A DNA stretch of 64,000 bases from Massilia mucilaginosa (GTDB lineage Bacteria > Pseudomonadota > Gammaproteobacteria > Burkholderiales > Burkholderiaceae_D): NCBI RefSeq assembly GCF_011682145.1, contig NZ_WHJH01000006.1, positions 152,559 through 216,558 on the forward strand. The letters run 5' to 3'. Shown here piece by piece: positions 43,098 through 51,322 of the stretch. Position numbers and translations under genes: made by a program. The notes below the pieces were generated by a model, which saw nothing but the letters and a program-made list of their open reading frames with translations, did not search any database and had not been told where the DNA came from. Position 1 is the stretch's first letter; each line of letters begins with the position of its first letter.

Positions 43098-43706
43098 TTA
43101 TACGCAACAACCCGATCCGGGCAATGACTGCCCGGTATCGGGTGTGGCGATGTTGGTGTAACCGGACACAAAACGGCTGGCCGCGCCGGTGACGGGGTCG
43201 TACACATGGCGTGCGATGCGGCCGATGTCCGCGCCGTACACATGGATGCTGACCGAGACCGAGACCGCGCTGGCGTTCGACACGCGGTGAATGTCGCCCA
43301 AGCGCGGCGACACCACGTCGATCGCGCCGGCGGGCAGATGGTGCGCGCCAAGGGCGGTCAACGGTCCGCCGCCCGCCGCTGGCGCGAATTCCTCGCACTG
43401 TTCGGCGCCGCGCAGCACACCGACCATGCCCCACACGGTATGGTCGTGCACCGGAGTCGCCTGGCCCGGTCCCCAGACAAAACTGACCACCGAAAAGCGC
43501 TCGCGCGGGTCGCAATGGAGCAGGAATTGCTGATAGCGCTCCGGGTCAGGCGCGGCGAATGCGGCGGGCAGCCAGTCGTCGTGGGCGATCAACGTGGCCA
43601 GGAGCGGCTTGCCCTGTTCGAGAATGTGCGCCTCGTCGTGCGCTGCTGTATCGACAAGGCTGGTGAAGGCAAGTACGAAGTCGTGCAGGCGGGACGGATT
43701 GTTCAT
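43098..43706 (-). CDS. Thiol dioxygenase, 3-mercaptopropionate dioxygenase-like
   Basis: 202-residue non-haem iron cupin of the cysteine-dioxygenase superfamily, which oxidises thiols to sulfinates with O2. Iron ligands: His-x-His in TPVHDHTVWG and the third His in GDIHRVSN. The segment YQQFLLHCDPRERFSVVSFV has Gln where cysteine dioxygenases have the substrate-binding Arg, which is the mark of 3-mercaptopropionate dioxygenase; sequence around it is also closest in style to that enzyme. The C-terminus contains CC. The ATG at 43706 has a weak GATGAAG site. Single gene ahead of the rsgA leader region, divergently arranged. Confidence 0.88.
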   Translation of the reverse strand: MNNPSRLHDFVLAFTSLVDTAAHDEAHILEQGKPLLATLIAHDDWLPAAFAAPDPERYQQFLLHCDPRERFSVVSFVWGPGQATPVHDHTVWGMVGVLRGAEQCEEFAPAAGGGPLTALGAHHLPAGAIDVVSPRLGDIHRVSNASAVSVSVSIHVYGADIGRIARHVYDPVTGAASRFVSGYTNIATPDTGQSLPGSGCCV

Positions 43707-43821
43707 CGCTTCATCTTCAGGTTGGCCGGTGCAGCGAATATAGCATCCCCGGCGCGCTTGACGCGTGCGCACCCGGCTGGCACACTGGCGGCTTCCATCG
43801 ACTTCCGCAGGAGACTACACC

Positions 43822-43860
43822 ATGCATACGAATGATATTGCCCTCCTGTCGGCCGCCTGA
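43822..43860 (+). CDS. Candidate 12-residue leader peptide upstream of rsgA
   Basis: ATG-TGA frame encoding MHTNDIALLSAA, preceded by a strong Shine-Dalgarno AGGAG with an 8-base gap. It lies about 175 bases before the rsgA start, in a 329-base stretch without another gene, and is followed by several GC-rich inverted repeats. A start-stop pair ATGTAG at 43884 and a 3-codon frame at 43926 also occur. This looks like an attenuator or translational-control leader; no match to a known leader is recalled. Confidence 0.4.
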   Translation: MHTNDIALLSAA

Positions 43861-43989
43861 TCCCGCCACAACCCGCCTGCCTGATGTAGTTTCCGGACCG
43901 AGTCCGGACTGAGCCTCGTGTGTTGATGCGCGCCTGATCGCGCGCCGACCTCCGTTTTCCTTTGCTGCGTGCTGTTGCGCGCGGCTTGT

Positions 43990-44008
43990 GCCCGCGCGCG
44001 TCGCGGGC
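43990..44008 (+). promoter_or_regulatory. Hairpin just before the rsgA start
   Basis: GCCCGCG (43990-43996) and CGCGGGC (44002-44008) with a 5-base loop, 27 bases ahead of the ATG of rsgA. Other self-complementary segments lie upstream (TCCGGA repeats near 43890-43907 and GCGCGC repeats near 43928-43945), so alternative folds are possible in this leader. Confidence 0.4.
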
Positions 44009-44035
44009 AAACGAATCCGGGAACACACCCTCATC

Positions 44036-45097
44036 ATGATCCATATCGATTTTGAATCACTGCGCACTATCGGGCTGACGCAATCGGTCGCCAGCCAACT
44101 CGCCACCATCGACGACGCACCGGAAGGCACGCTGCTCGCGCGTGTGACGCAAGTCCACCGCGACTGGGCCGTCATCCACGACGGCGTGGCCGAATCGCGC
44201 GCGCGCTCACTGAATAGACTGGTGCAGTCGTTGCAGGCCGGCGACAGCACCCTCGCCGTGGGCGACTGGGTGCTGGCCGAAACCCACGCCCACGGCGAAC
44301 AGTGGCTGTCGGAGCGCCTGATGCCTGTCACGCACATTGCGCGCCGCACCAGCGACGGGCGCCGCCAGTCCCTGGCCAGCAATGTCGATACCGCGCTGCT
44401 GGTCATGGGCCTGGACCACGACTTCAATCTGCGCAGGCTCGAACGCTACCTGGCGCTGGCCGAATCGTCCGGAGTCGAGCCGGTGGTGCTGCTGACCAAG
44501 GCCGATATCGGGCATCAGGTCGAGGAGCGCATGCGCCAGCTGGCGGAACGGCTGCCGCGCCGCGTGCAGGCGTTCGCGCTCAACGCGCTGGGCGAGGAAC
44601 CGGCACGCATCCTGGCTCCCTGGCTGGCGCCGGGGCAGACCTTGATCCTGCTCGGGACCTCGGGCGCGGGCAAATCGACCTTGACCAATGCGCTGTCGTC
44701 AGGCAGCCAGGAGACCGGCGGCGTGCGGCGCGGCGACAATCGCGGACGCCATACGACCACCGCGCGCTCGCTGCACCTGTGCCCGAGCGGCGCCTGCATC
44801 ATCGACACGCCCGGACTGCGCTCGTGGCAGCCGGATGCCGATGAAGAGGCGCTGGCGGCGAGTTTTGACGACATTGGCGAGCTGGCGCGGCATTGCCAGT
44901 TCCGCGATTGCGCGCATGAGGAGGAACCCGGTTGCGCGGTGCGCGGGGCGGTCGATCCGGACCGCTTGCTGAACTACCGCAAACTGCTGCGCGATGCACG
45001 GCGCAGCCAGCAAACGCCGCTGGACCGGATCGCGGCGCGCAACAAGTGGAAGGTGGTCATCAAGGCGCACAATGCCAAAACGCGGCAGCGCGACTGA
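44036..45097 (+). CDS. rsgA: Ribosome small-subunit-dependent GTPase RsgA
   Basis: 353-residue circularly permuted GTPase that aids late maturation of the 30S subunit. An N-terminal OB domain comes first (about 40-95), then permuted GTPase motifs: TKAD (G4) near residue 160, Walker A GTSGAGKSTL near 207 and DTPG (G3) near 256; the C-terminal zinc site is CQFRDCAHEEEPGC. All are intact. The ATG at 44036 lacks a Shine-Dalgarno; it is preceded by a structured leader with a possible short peptide. The N-terminal extension before the OB domain is longer than in E. coli RsgA, so this may be the longer paralogue type found beside canonical copies. Confidence 0.93.
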   Translation: MIHIDFESLRTIGLTQSVASQLATIDDAPEGTLLARVTQVHRDWAVIHDGVAESRARSLNRLVQSLQAGDSTLAVGDWVLAETHAHGEQWLSERLMPVTHIARRTSDGRRQSLASNVDTALLVMGLDHDFNLRRLERYLALAESSGVEPVVLLTKADIGHQVEERMRQLAERLPRRVQAFALNALGEEPARILAPWLAPGQTLILLGTSGAGKSTLTNALSSGSQETGGVRRGDNRGRHTTTARSLHLCPSGACIIDTPGLRSWQPDADEEALAASFDDIGELARHCQFRDCAHEEEPGCAVRGAVDPDRLLNYRKLLRDARRSQQTPLDRIAARNKWKVVIKAHNAKTRQRD

Positions 45098-45112
45098 GCG
45101 ATCGGCAGCGGC

Positions 45113-45592
45113 TTAACGATGCGCTGTAATGGCGCCCGCTTGCGGCGGGGAAGCGGATGCGAGCTCCGCCGCAGACGGCCGGTGAGGCGCCGCTGCCGCC
45201 GGCGCGCCGGCGGGTGGCAGCCGAGCCGCAAGATCGGCGATCTGCTTGCTTAAATGGACGCTTTGATCGGTAATTTGCTTGCTTAAATGGACGCTTTGAT
45301 CGGCAATCTGCTTGTTTAAATAGATACCTTGGCTGACGACCCCAAGTATGACGGTGATGGCAATGGCAATGGCAATGCACCATTTCGCCATGCTCATCAA
45401 GGAGGTGTGGACCTCCACGCGCAGCTTGTTCATTTCGTTGAACACCTTGTTTATGTCGTCATTCAGCTTGGCCTGCAAATTGAAAAACATCCTTTCCAAA
45501 TCCAGACGCAACTCCACCAGATCGGCTTTGGTGGCCAAGGTCGGCAAGATTGTGTCGAAACGCGTTTCGAGCACTGTAAGGCGACGGTCCAT
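45113..45592 (-). CDS. Coiled-coil membrane protein with tandem repeats
   Basis: 159-residue protein of unknown function. Residues about 1-70 form a coiled coil (MDRRLTVLETRFDTILPTLA, LDLERMFFNLQAKLNDDINK), followed by one membrane helix (about 70-90, WCIAIAIAITVILGVVSQGI). The region after the helix consists of 11-residue repeats KQIADQSVHLS that continue the helix, ending in a Pro/Ala-rich tail. The layout resembles DUF1640-like small membrane coiled-coil proteins. Converges on rsgA with a 15-base gap. The repeated DNA (33-bp units) could vary in copy number. Confidence 0.7.
   Translation of the reverse strand: MDRRLTVLETRFDTILPTLATKADLVELRLDLERMFFNLQAKLNDDINKVFNEMNKLRVEVHTSLMSMAKWCIAIAIAITVILGVVSQGIYLNKQIADQSVHLSKQITDQSVHLSKQIADLAARLPPAGAPAAAAPHRPSAAELASASPPQAGAITAHR
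45232..45330. repeat. 33-bp tandem repeats in the coiled-coil gene
   Basis: Two nearly identical 33-bp units (45243-45275 and 45276-45308, one base change) with a degenerate third copy from 45309 and a partial one before 45243. Each unit encodes 11 residues, three helical turns, so unit loss or gain keeps the frame and the coiled-coil register. Confidence 0.85.
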
Positions 45593-45606
45593 ATCACTAT
45601 CATATG

Positions 45607-45664
45607 GCGGTCCGCCACCGCCTGCAACAGACGCACGCTTGTTTTCCGGGTTCTGGCGGACCGC
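45607..45664. promoter_or_regulatory. Perfect 11-bp inverted repeat upstream of the coiled-coil gene
   Basis: GCGGTCCGCCA (45607-45617) and TGGCGGACCGC (45654-45664) are exact complements separated by 36 bases. They lie 15-72 bases before the start of the minus-strand gene at 45592 and after the end of the hydrolase gene. Could be a paired regulator site, a long hairpin in the leader, or a repeat trace. The rest of the 45593-45840 gap shows nothing recognisable. Confidence 0.4.
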
Positions 45665-45840
45665 TATTCACCGCATTCATGCTCATCAATATCTCCCGTT
45701 GACGCGGACATCACCGCAGCAACAAGTTTACGCCTGCACGATTGCCGCCATCGCGCTTTTGCAGCGCGCCTTGTCGTGAATCAGACCATCAACGAATCAA
45801 GTGAACTCATTGAACTTGTCGATGGTCGTAAAGAATGACC

Positions 45841-47811
45841 TTACGGCCCGACCCGCTGTTCGACTTTGGCGCGCTCGATGAAACGGGTGACGTCTTCGTC
45901 GAGCAGCAGGCCATCGTCGCGCAAGGCCCTGGCGGCGATCGCCACCGCCTTGGCGTATTCCAGCCGCGACTTGTAGCGCTGCGAGAGCGCGCGGCGCGGA
46001 TCGCCCGCGCGCGGCACAGGCGCAAACGGCACCGACAACCCATTCAGGCCGCACAGCTGGTCTTCGGCAAAGCCGCGCCGGCGCAGGTTCCAGCCGGCGT
46101 AGGTCGCCAGCGGCACCTCCACATCGGGCAGGCGAATGCCCGCGATATCGTGGCCGTCCACATCGGCCATCGGCACCAGCACCTGGTAGCGCTTGTCCGG
46201 CGCGGGCCTGGGCGGCAGGCTGGCGTAATCGACCACCGTCAACTCGTTCACCCCTTCCGGGTAGCCGACGCCAATCTTGCCCAGATCGGGAAAGCCGACC
46301 GCGTCGCGCTGCGGCGTCGTCAGCATGGCGCTGCCGATCTGCGGAAAGCGGCTGGCCGGCGGCTCCTTGCCGCTGCGCGCCCACGCCACCAGGTGATCGA
46401 GCAGCACGCGCACCGTGGGCCCCTGCTGCGCCGTATTGTTGGTCCATTTGCAGATGCCGACCGTGGCCCGGTCGGCCGCCATGTGCTGGGTGGACGACAT
46501 GAGATAGGCGCGTACGCCGGCCGGCAGCGCAATGTCCTTGCCGGCGCCGTCGGTCACCACCAGCGAGGCGCGGCCTTGCCAGAATTCGAGGCTGCTGTCG
46601 ACGTGCATCAGCTTCGGACAGGTGTCGCTGGCCTGGCAGCGCGCGAAGATGCCGTCGGTCGCGCCGCCGACCGGGTCTGTCGTGACGGCGTAGCTGAAGG
46701 GGAACTGGTCGCCATAGGTCCAGTGGTTCAGGTGGGCGGTGGAGTAGCGTTCGGGCCGGCCGAAGCGGCGGTTCACAAAACTCTTGCGGCTGCCGGCGAT
46801 GAGCGGCATGGCGCCGTCGAACACCTTGCCGCCGCGCGGATCGGCGTTGAAGCCCTGCCAGATCAGGTCGCGCAAGAAGCGCCCCGGCTGCGATACGCCC
46901 AGCGCCAGCGCCACGTCGGGCTTGATGTCGGCCAGCGGGTTGGGCTGGCCGGCGCCGTCGGCCATGCCCGACTTGAGATGGCTGGTGACGTCGCGCAGCG
47001 CCGCCATGCCCAGGCCCATGACGACCGGATCGCGCGCCTCGTACTGGAACTGGTAGATCGCGCCGGCGTCGAACCCGCGCGGGCGCGTGATCTCGATCCG
47101 CGTGGGGCTGGCATAAGTCCACGCGCCAACCGGCAGGATGACCGGTGTCGCGGTGGCGTGCGCGCGCACGTTCAGCAGCGCGCCCGCCTGGCTGGCCGAG
47201 GCGGCGGGATAGGCCAGGTCGATGCTGCCCGTGGGCTTGATATCGTCGAAGACCTTCTCTTCGACGCTCTGGCCGGTGATCGGCTGGTCGCCGAGGCGCG
47301 CCGCCGGAAACGCCGTGCCGGCCAATTCGCCGTTGGCCGCCAGGCCGATATTGCCCTGCCAGCCGATCCACGCCAGCGTGTGCCCGCGCCGCATCAGGAA
47401 GCCGTTGCCGGCGTCGCGCGCGCTGCCTTCGTTGACCACGTCGAGGGCCAGCTTGCCGCCACGGTTGGGAATGTCGAGCACCAGCACGCGCGAGGCTTTG
47501 GCGGCATCGCACGGGCGCAGCAGGATGACATCGGTTTCGTACTTGACCCAGCCGCCGCTCGTCGGCGCCCTGTCCAGGTCCGCGATGGCGCGGTTGGCCG
47601 GGTGGCGCGGATCGATGCGCAGGTGCGCGATGGCGACGATCTTCTCGTAGGGGCCAGCATCGTCGAAGACCTTGCCGTCAAAAGCGGGACCACGGCTGAC
47701 AATCTCGAAGCGCTCGACCTGCGCGGCCGGCGAGCCCGGGCCGCCGGGTCCCGCGCAGGCGGCCAGCATGGCAAGTACGAAAAGGAATGGCGGATGGCGC
47801 AGGCAGGTCAA
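45841..47811 (-). CDS. Alpha/beta-hydrolase lipoprotein (Abhydrolase_10-like)
   Basis: 656-residue exported hydrolase. N-terminal lipoprotein signal LFVLAMLAACAG with the lipobox Cys near residue 19. The body matches the large alpha/beta-hydrolase group found as a family of unknown enzymes: VVNEGSARDAGNGFLMRRGH, then TLAWIGWQGNIG, and the likely nucleophile elbow GVSQPGRFLRD near residue 305. A His-rich region LMHVDSSLEFWQ and a C-terminal RYKSRLEYAKAVA helix are present. The start is TTG at 47811 with a perfect AAGGAG at 6-base spacing. Substrate unknown; likely an esterase or amidase at the outer membrane or periplasm. It precedes the coiled-coil gene on the same strand. Confidence 0.82.
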   Translation of the reverse strand: MTCLRHPPFLFVLAMLAACAGPGGPGSPAAQVERFEIVSRGPAFDGKVFDDAGPYEKIVAIAHLRIDPRHPANRAIADLDRAPTSGGWVKYETDVILLRPCDAAKASRVLVLDIPNRGGKLALDVVNEGSARDAGNGFLMRRGHTLAWIGWQGNIGLAANGELAGTAFPAARLGDQPITGQSVEEKVFDDIKPTGSIDLAYPAASASQAGALLNVRAHATATPVILPVGAWTYASPTRIEITRPRGFDAGAIYQFQYEARDPVVMGLGMAALRDVTSHLKSGMADGAGQPNPLADIKPDVALALGVSQPGRFLRDLIWQGFNADPRGGKVFDGAMPLIAGSRKSFVNRRFGRPERYSTAHLNHWTYGDQFPFSYAVTTDPVGGATDGIFARCQASDTCPKLMHVDSSLEFWQGRASLVVTDGAGKDIALPAGVRAYLMSSTQHMAADRATVGICKWTNNTAQQGPTVRVLLDHLVAWARSGKEPPASRFPQIGSAMLTTPQRDAVGFPDLGKIGVGYPEGVNELTVVDYASLPPRPAPDKRYQVLVPMADVDGHDIAGIRLPDVEVPLATYAGWNLRRRGFAEDQLCGLNGLSVPFAPVPRAGDPRRALSQRYKSRLEYAKAVAIAARALRDDGLLLDEDVTRFIERAKVEQRVGP

Positions 47812-47856
47812 GTTCAGCTCCTTGTGATCCGCCAGACGATAGCATGGCCGGCCGCG

Positions 47857-48762
47857 TCAGGCAAAGACCACCGAGCGGTGCGCCGCCGCGCCGGCCATCA
47901 CGCCATCGGCGGCGGCCCAGGTGGCGTTGTGCGGCATGCGCGCCACGTCGCCGGCGGCGAACACGCCGGGCACCGTGGTTTCCTGGAACTCGTTGGTGCG
48001 CACGTAGAGACCGAGCGGGCCTTCGTCGAATTCGCACCCGAGCTGCTGCGCGAGAGGGCTGGTGGACACTTGCGTGGCCAGGAAAGCGGCATCGGCCGGC
48101 ACCAGCGTGCCGTCTTCGAGGACGATGCCGTCCAGCGCCGGCGCCACCCCGCCGAGCGAGGCCACCTTGCTGTGCTCGATGCGGATGCCGCGCGCTGTCA
48201 GTATCCGCTCCTGCTCCGCGTCGAGCGGGATGCCGTTGGCGCAGTAGGTGACGAACGGCGACCAGTCCGCGATCAGCTGCGCCATGTGGGCCGACATCGG
48301 CATCATGCCGATCACGGCGAGCCGGCGGCCCAGGAATTCGTAGCCGTGGCAGTAAGGACAGTGCAGGATCGAGGTGCCCCAGCGCTCGCGCACACCGTCG
48401 ATGGGCGGGAACTGGTCGACCACGCCGCTGGCCAGAATCAGGCGCCTGGCGCGCATGCGCTCACCGCCGGCGAGGACGACTTCGAAGCCGCCGTCGATGC
48501 GCGCCGCGCCGTCGACCGTCGCATCGATCACGCTGGCGCTGGGGTACGCGAGCAGTTGGCGGCGCGCGTCGGCCATGATGGCATGCGGCGCGCGGCCGTC
48601 GTGGCCGACGAAGCCGTGGGCGGCGGCGGCGAAGCGGTTGCGCGGCTGGCCGGCGTCGATCACCCGCACCGGGCGGTTGGCGCGCGCCAGTTGAATCGCG
48701 GCGGCCATGCCGGCGAAGCTGCCTCCGACGACGATAAAGTCGGTATCCATATGGGTTTCCAT
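47857..48762 (-). CDS. Thioredoxin-reductase-like FAD/NAD(P) oxidoreductase
   Basis: 301-residue flavoprotein of the thioredoxin-reductase fold. FAD motif VVGGSFAGMAAAIQLARANR at the start, redox pair CPYC in HCPYCHGYEFLG near residue 135, NAD(P) motif near VIGMMPMSAHMAQL (the usual GxGxxA is changed, with GMMPMS), and the second FAD-binding segment FAAGDVARM. The altered nucleotide loop may change cofactor use. The ATG at 48762 has AAGGA with an 8-base gap; other in-frame ATGs lie at 48771 and 48750. It has its own promoter overlapped by a palindrome. By family it reduces a disulfide carrier or peroxide system; the partner is not next to it. Confidence 0.85.
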   Translation of the reverse strand: METHMDTDFIVVGGSFAGMAAAIQLARANRPVRVIDAGQPRNRFAAAAHGFVGHDGRAPHAIMADARRQLLAYPSASVIDATVDGAARIDGGFEVVLAGGERMRARRLILASGVVDQFPPIDGVRERWGTSILHCPYCHGYEFLGRRLAVIGMMPMSAHMAQLIADWSPFVTYCANGIPLDAEQERILTARGIRIEHSKVASLGGVAPALDGIVLEDGTLVPADAAFLATQVSTSPLAQQLGCEFDEGPLGLYVRTNEFQETTVPGVFAAGDVARMPHNATWAAADGVMAGAAAHRSVVFA

Positions 48763-48813
48763 TGTGTGCATCCTTAAGATAGTTGGCCGGACGCGAAGCG
48801 CTCCGGGATTTAA

Positions 48814-48849
48814 CGTAACAATGATAGTTACGATAAACGGCGAGGTCAA
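48814..48849 (-). promoter_or_regulatory. Promoter with overlapping operator for the reductase gene
   Basis: On the minus strand TTGACC (48849-48844), a 17-base spacer and TATCAT (48826-48821) make a near-ideal sigma70 promoter. CGTAAC (48814-48819) and GTTACG (48827-48832) form a perfect inverted repeat with a 7-base spacer around the -10 box, the classic layout of repression by a dimeric regulator (TetR, MarR or similar). No regulator gene sits next to it. The 48763-49261 gap contains nothing else clear apart from a weak region ahead of the kinase operon. Confidence 0.65.
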
Positions 48850-49261
48850 GCGAAATATGCCCTCCCGGGCGGCATGGACCTGGCAAAAGCCGCGTTCGTA
48901 CCATGCCAACCATGTTGTGAAAAAGGCCATCGAGCGGCACGTCCGGGTGCGTGGGCATTGCCGCGATACCGGCCTGAAAGCCGTATTTGCACACACGGCA
49001 GAATAAATACAGTTTTCCGCACGCGCTCTGATATGCTCGATGTGCGTCATCTCCTGCTTGCCACCGAGCGACCTACGCAATGTCGCAACTGAGCGGCGCC
49101 AATCTGCGAGTTTTGTCCTGTAGTCGGAAAAACCTTGCATGAGGCCCGCCTGCTGCTTACTTCACGCCCGGGTCAATACTATGCACACGAGCAGTTTTGG
49201 TGTAGGCGAGCGCACCGCTGGCCAGGATGGCAACGTCGAGGTGCGGCGTCAGGAAAACCTG

Positions 49262-51322
49262 ATGAAGACAGGCGCTCTGCAGGCGGCAATTTTCAACAGT
49301 GCGCATTTCTCCAGCATCGCTACCGATGAAAAAGGCGTCATCCAGATCTTCAATGTGGGTGCCGAGCGGATGCTCGGCTACGTCGCGGCGGAAGTGGTCA
49401 ACAAGATCACGCCGGCCGATATCTCCGATCCGCAAGAGGTGATCGCGCGGGCCCAGGCCCTGAGTGTCGAACTCGAGACAGCGATCACGCCAGGATTCGA
49501 AGCGCTGGTATTCAAGGCCTCGCGTGGCATCGAAGACATTTATGAACTGACTTACGTGCGCAAGGACGGGAGCCGGTTCCCCGCCATCGTCTCGGTCACC
49601 GCCTTGCGCGACGCCTATGACGGCATTATTGGTTATCTGTTGATCGGTACCGACAACACAGCGCGCAAGCAGGTCGAAGCGGCGCAAGCGCTGCTCGACC
49701 AGCGCCTGCGCAACCAGCAGTTCTATACGCGCTCCCTGATCGAATCGAACATTGACGCGCTGATGATGACCGATCCCCAAGGCATCATCTCGGATGTCAA
49801 CCAGCAGATGATCGCGCTGACGGGACGCACCCGCGACGAGTTGATCGGCGCTCCGTGCAAGAACTTTTTCACCGATCCCGCGCGGGCCGAGGCCGCGATC
49901 AAGCGCGTCCTGACCGAAAACAAGGTAAGCAACTACGAACTGACTGTCCGGGCCAAGGACGGCCACGAGACCGTGGTATCGTACAACGCCGCCACCTTTC
50001 ACGACCGCGAACGCACGCTGCAGGGCGTGTTCGCCGCTGCGCGCGATGTGACCGAGCGCAAGCGTTTCGAGCGCACGCTGGAAGACAAGAATATCGAGCT
50101 TGAGCGCGCCAGCCGGATGAAGTCGGAATTCCTGGCCACCATGTCGCACGAGTTGCGTACGCCCCTGAACGCCATCATCGGGTTTTCCGAGGCGCTCAAG
50201 GATGGCTTGATGGGCCAGACCACCGAACTGCAGCACGAATACATCAACGACATCTTCACCAGCGGCCAGCATCTGCTTTCCCTGATCAACGACATTCTCG
50301 ACCTGTCCAAGGTCGAAGCGGGCATGATGGCGCTCGAACTCGAACCGGTCGAGCTGCACAGCCTGTTGTCGAACAGCCTGACCATCGTGCGCGAAAAGGC
50401 CGCCGCCCAGCGCATTACCCTGCGCCTGGAAATCGACGACGACCTGGGGATGCCGCAACTGGACGTGCGCAAGACCAAGCAGATCGTCTACAACCTGCTC
50501 AGCAATGCCGTCAAGTTCAGCGCCAGCGGGGGCCCGGTGGTGTTGCGCGCCCGGCGCGTCCGGCGGGACAAGGTGGGCACGCTCGAGAGCGGCTGGCCGG
50601 TGCATCGCTTCCCGCTGGCGGACAACGAATTCAGCGACTTCCTCGAGCTTTGCGTCAGCGACACGGGAATCGGGATTTCCCGGCACGATATGAGCACCTT
50701 GTTCCATGCGTTCAGCCAGATCGACAGCCGCCTCGCGCGCAAATTCGAAGGGACCGGCCTCGGGCTGGCGATGGTGCGCCAGTTGGCTGAATTGCAGGGC
50801 GGCGCGGTGGCGGTCAGCAGCGAGGTGGGCAAAGGGTCGTGTTTCGCCGCCTGGCTGCCCTTGCGCGAGAGCACGCCGCACTTGCCGGCGCCGGCTTGCG
50901 GCAAGGGTCCGCCCGCGACGGTGGCGGCCGGGCGCACGGCCCTGGTGGTCGAGGATAACGACCAGGCGGCCGACCTGGCCCGCCTGCTGCTCGAGGCCGA
51001 AGGATTTACCGTGCTGCGCGCCGCCAGCGCTGAAGCGGCATTGGCGATGGCGCCGCTCCAACCGCTCAGTTTGATCACGCTGGATATCCGTTTGCCCGGC
51101 GTCGATGGGTGGGAATTCCTGCAACGCATCCGCAACGACGCCGAACTGGCACGGGTACCGGTGGTCATCGTCGCGGGGGTGGTGGACAGCGCTCAGGCGC
51201 TGGCGGACGGGGCCGTCGCGGTGCTGCAAAAGCCGATCAGCCGTGCCCAGCTGAGAACCTCGCTGGCCAGTTTGCAATTCCACCCCTTGCCTGGCCCGGC
51301 CAAAGGAGCGCCGCATGGCTAA
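49262..51322 (+). CDS. Hybrid sensor histidine kinase (PAS-PAS-HK-REC)
   Basis: 686-residue cytoplasmic hybrid kinase. Two PAS domains (FNSAHFSSIATDEKGVIQIF and RSLIESNIDALMMTDPQGII) sense an internal signal; the HisKA helix has His296 in MSHELRTPLNAIIGFSE; HATPase boxes NLLSNAVKFS, DTGIGIS and GTGLGLAMV are intact; the C-terminal receiver has Asp608 in LDIRLPGVDG and Lys in LQKPIS. The usual Ser/Thr switch residue is Ala in VVIVAGVVD. The start at 49262 has AGGA at 7 bases; in-frame ATGs at 49139 and 49181 would add up to 41 residues of less conserved sequence. Overlaps the next gene by 8 bases, opening a three-gene signalling operon. Confidence 0.9.
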   Translation: MKTGALQAAIFNSAHFSSIATDEKGVIQIFNVGAERMLGYVAAEVVNKITPADISDPQEVIARAQALSVELETAITPGFEALVFKASRGIEDIYELTYVRKDGSRFPAIVSVTALRDAYDGIIGYLLIGTDNTARKQVEAAQALLDQRLRNQQFYTRSLIESNIDALMMTDPQGIISDVNQQMIALTGRTRDELIGAPCKNFFTDPARAEAAIKRVLTENKVSNYELTVRAKDGHETVVSYNAATFHDRERTLQGVFAAARDVTERKRFERTLEDKNIELERASRMKSEFLATMSHELRTPLNAIIGFSEALKDGLMGQTTELQHEYINDIFTSGQHLLSLINDILDLSKVEAGMMALELEPVELHSLLSNSLTIVREKAAAQRITLRLEIDDDLGMPQLDVRKTKQIVYNLLSNAVKFSASGGPVVLRARRVRRDKVGTLESGWPVHRFPLADNEFSDFLELCVSDTGIGISRHDMSTLFHAFSQIDSRLARKFEGTGLGLAMVRQLAELQGGAVAVSSEVGKGSCFAAWLPLRESTPHLPAPACGKGPPATVAAGRTALVVEDNDQAADLARLLLEAEGFTVLRAASAEAALAMAPLQPLSLITLDIRLPGVDGWEFLQRIRNDAELARVPVVIVAGVVDSAQALADGAVAVLQKPISRAQLRTSLASLQFHPLPGPAKGAPHG

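Noticed and set aside
45232..45330. 33-bp repeats considered as a CRISPR array
   Set aside because: Units are contiguous without spacers, lie inside a gene, and there is no cas gene in the window.
49139..49261. N-terminal extension of the hybrid kinase from ATG 49139 or 49181
   Set aside because: The extra residues (CCLLHARVNT and so on) lack conserved style, and the ATG at 49262 has the best ribosome-binding site. Kept only as an alternative start.
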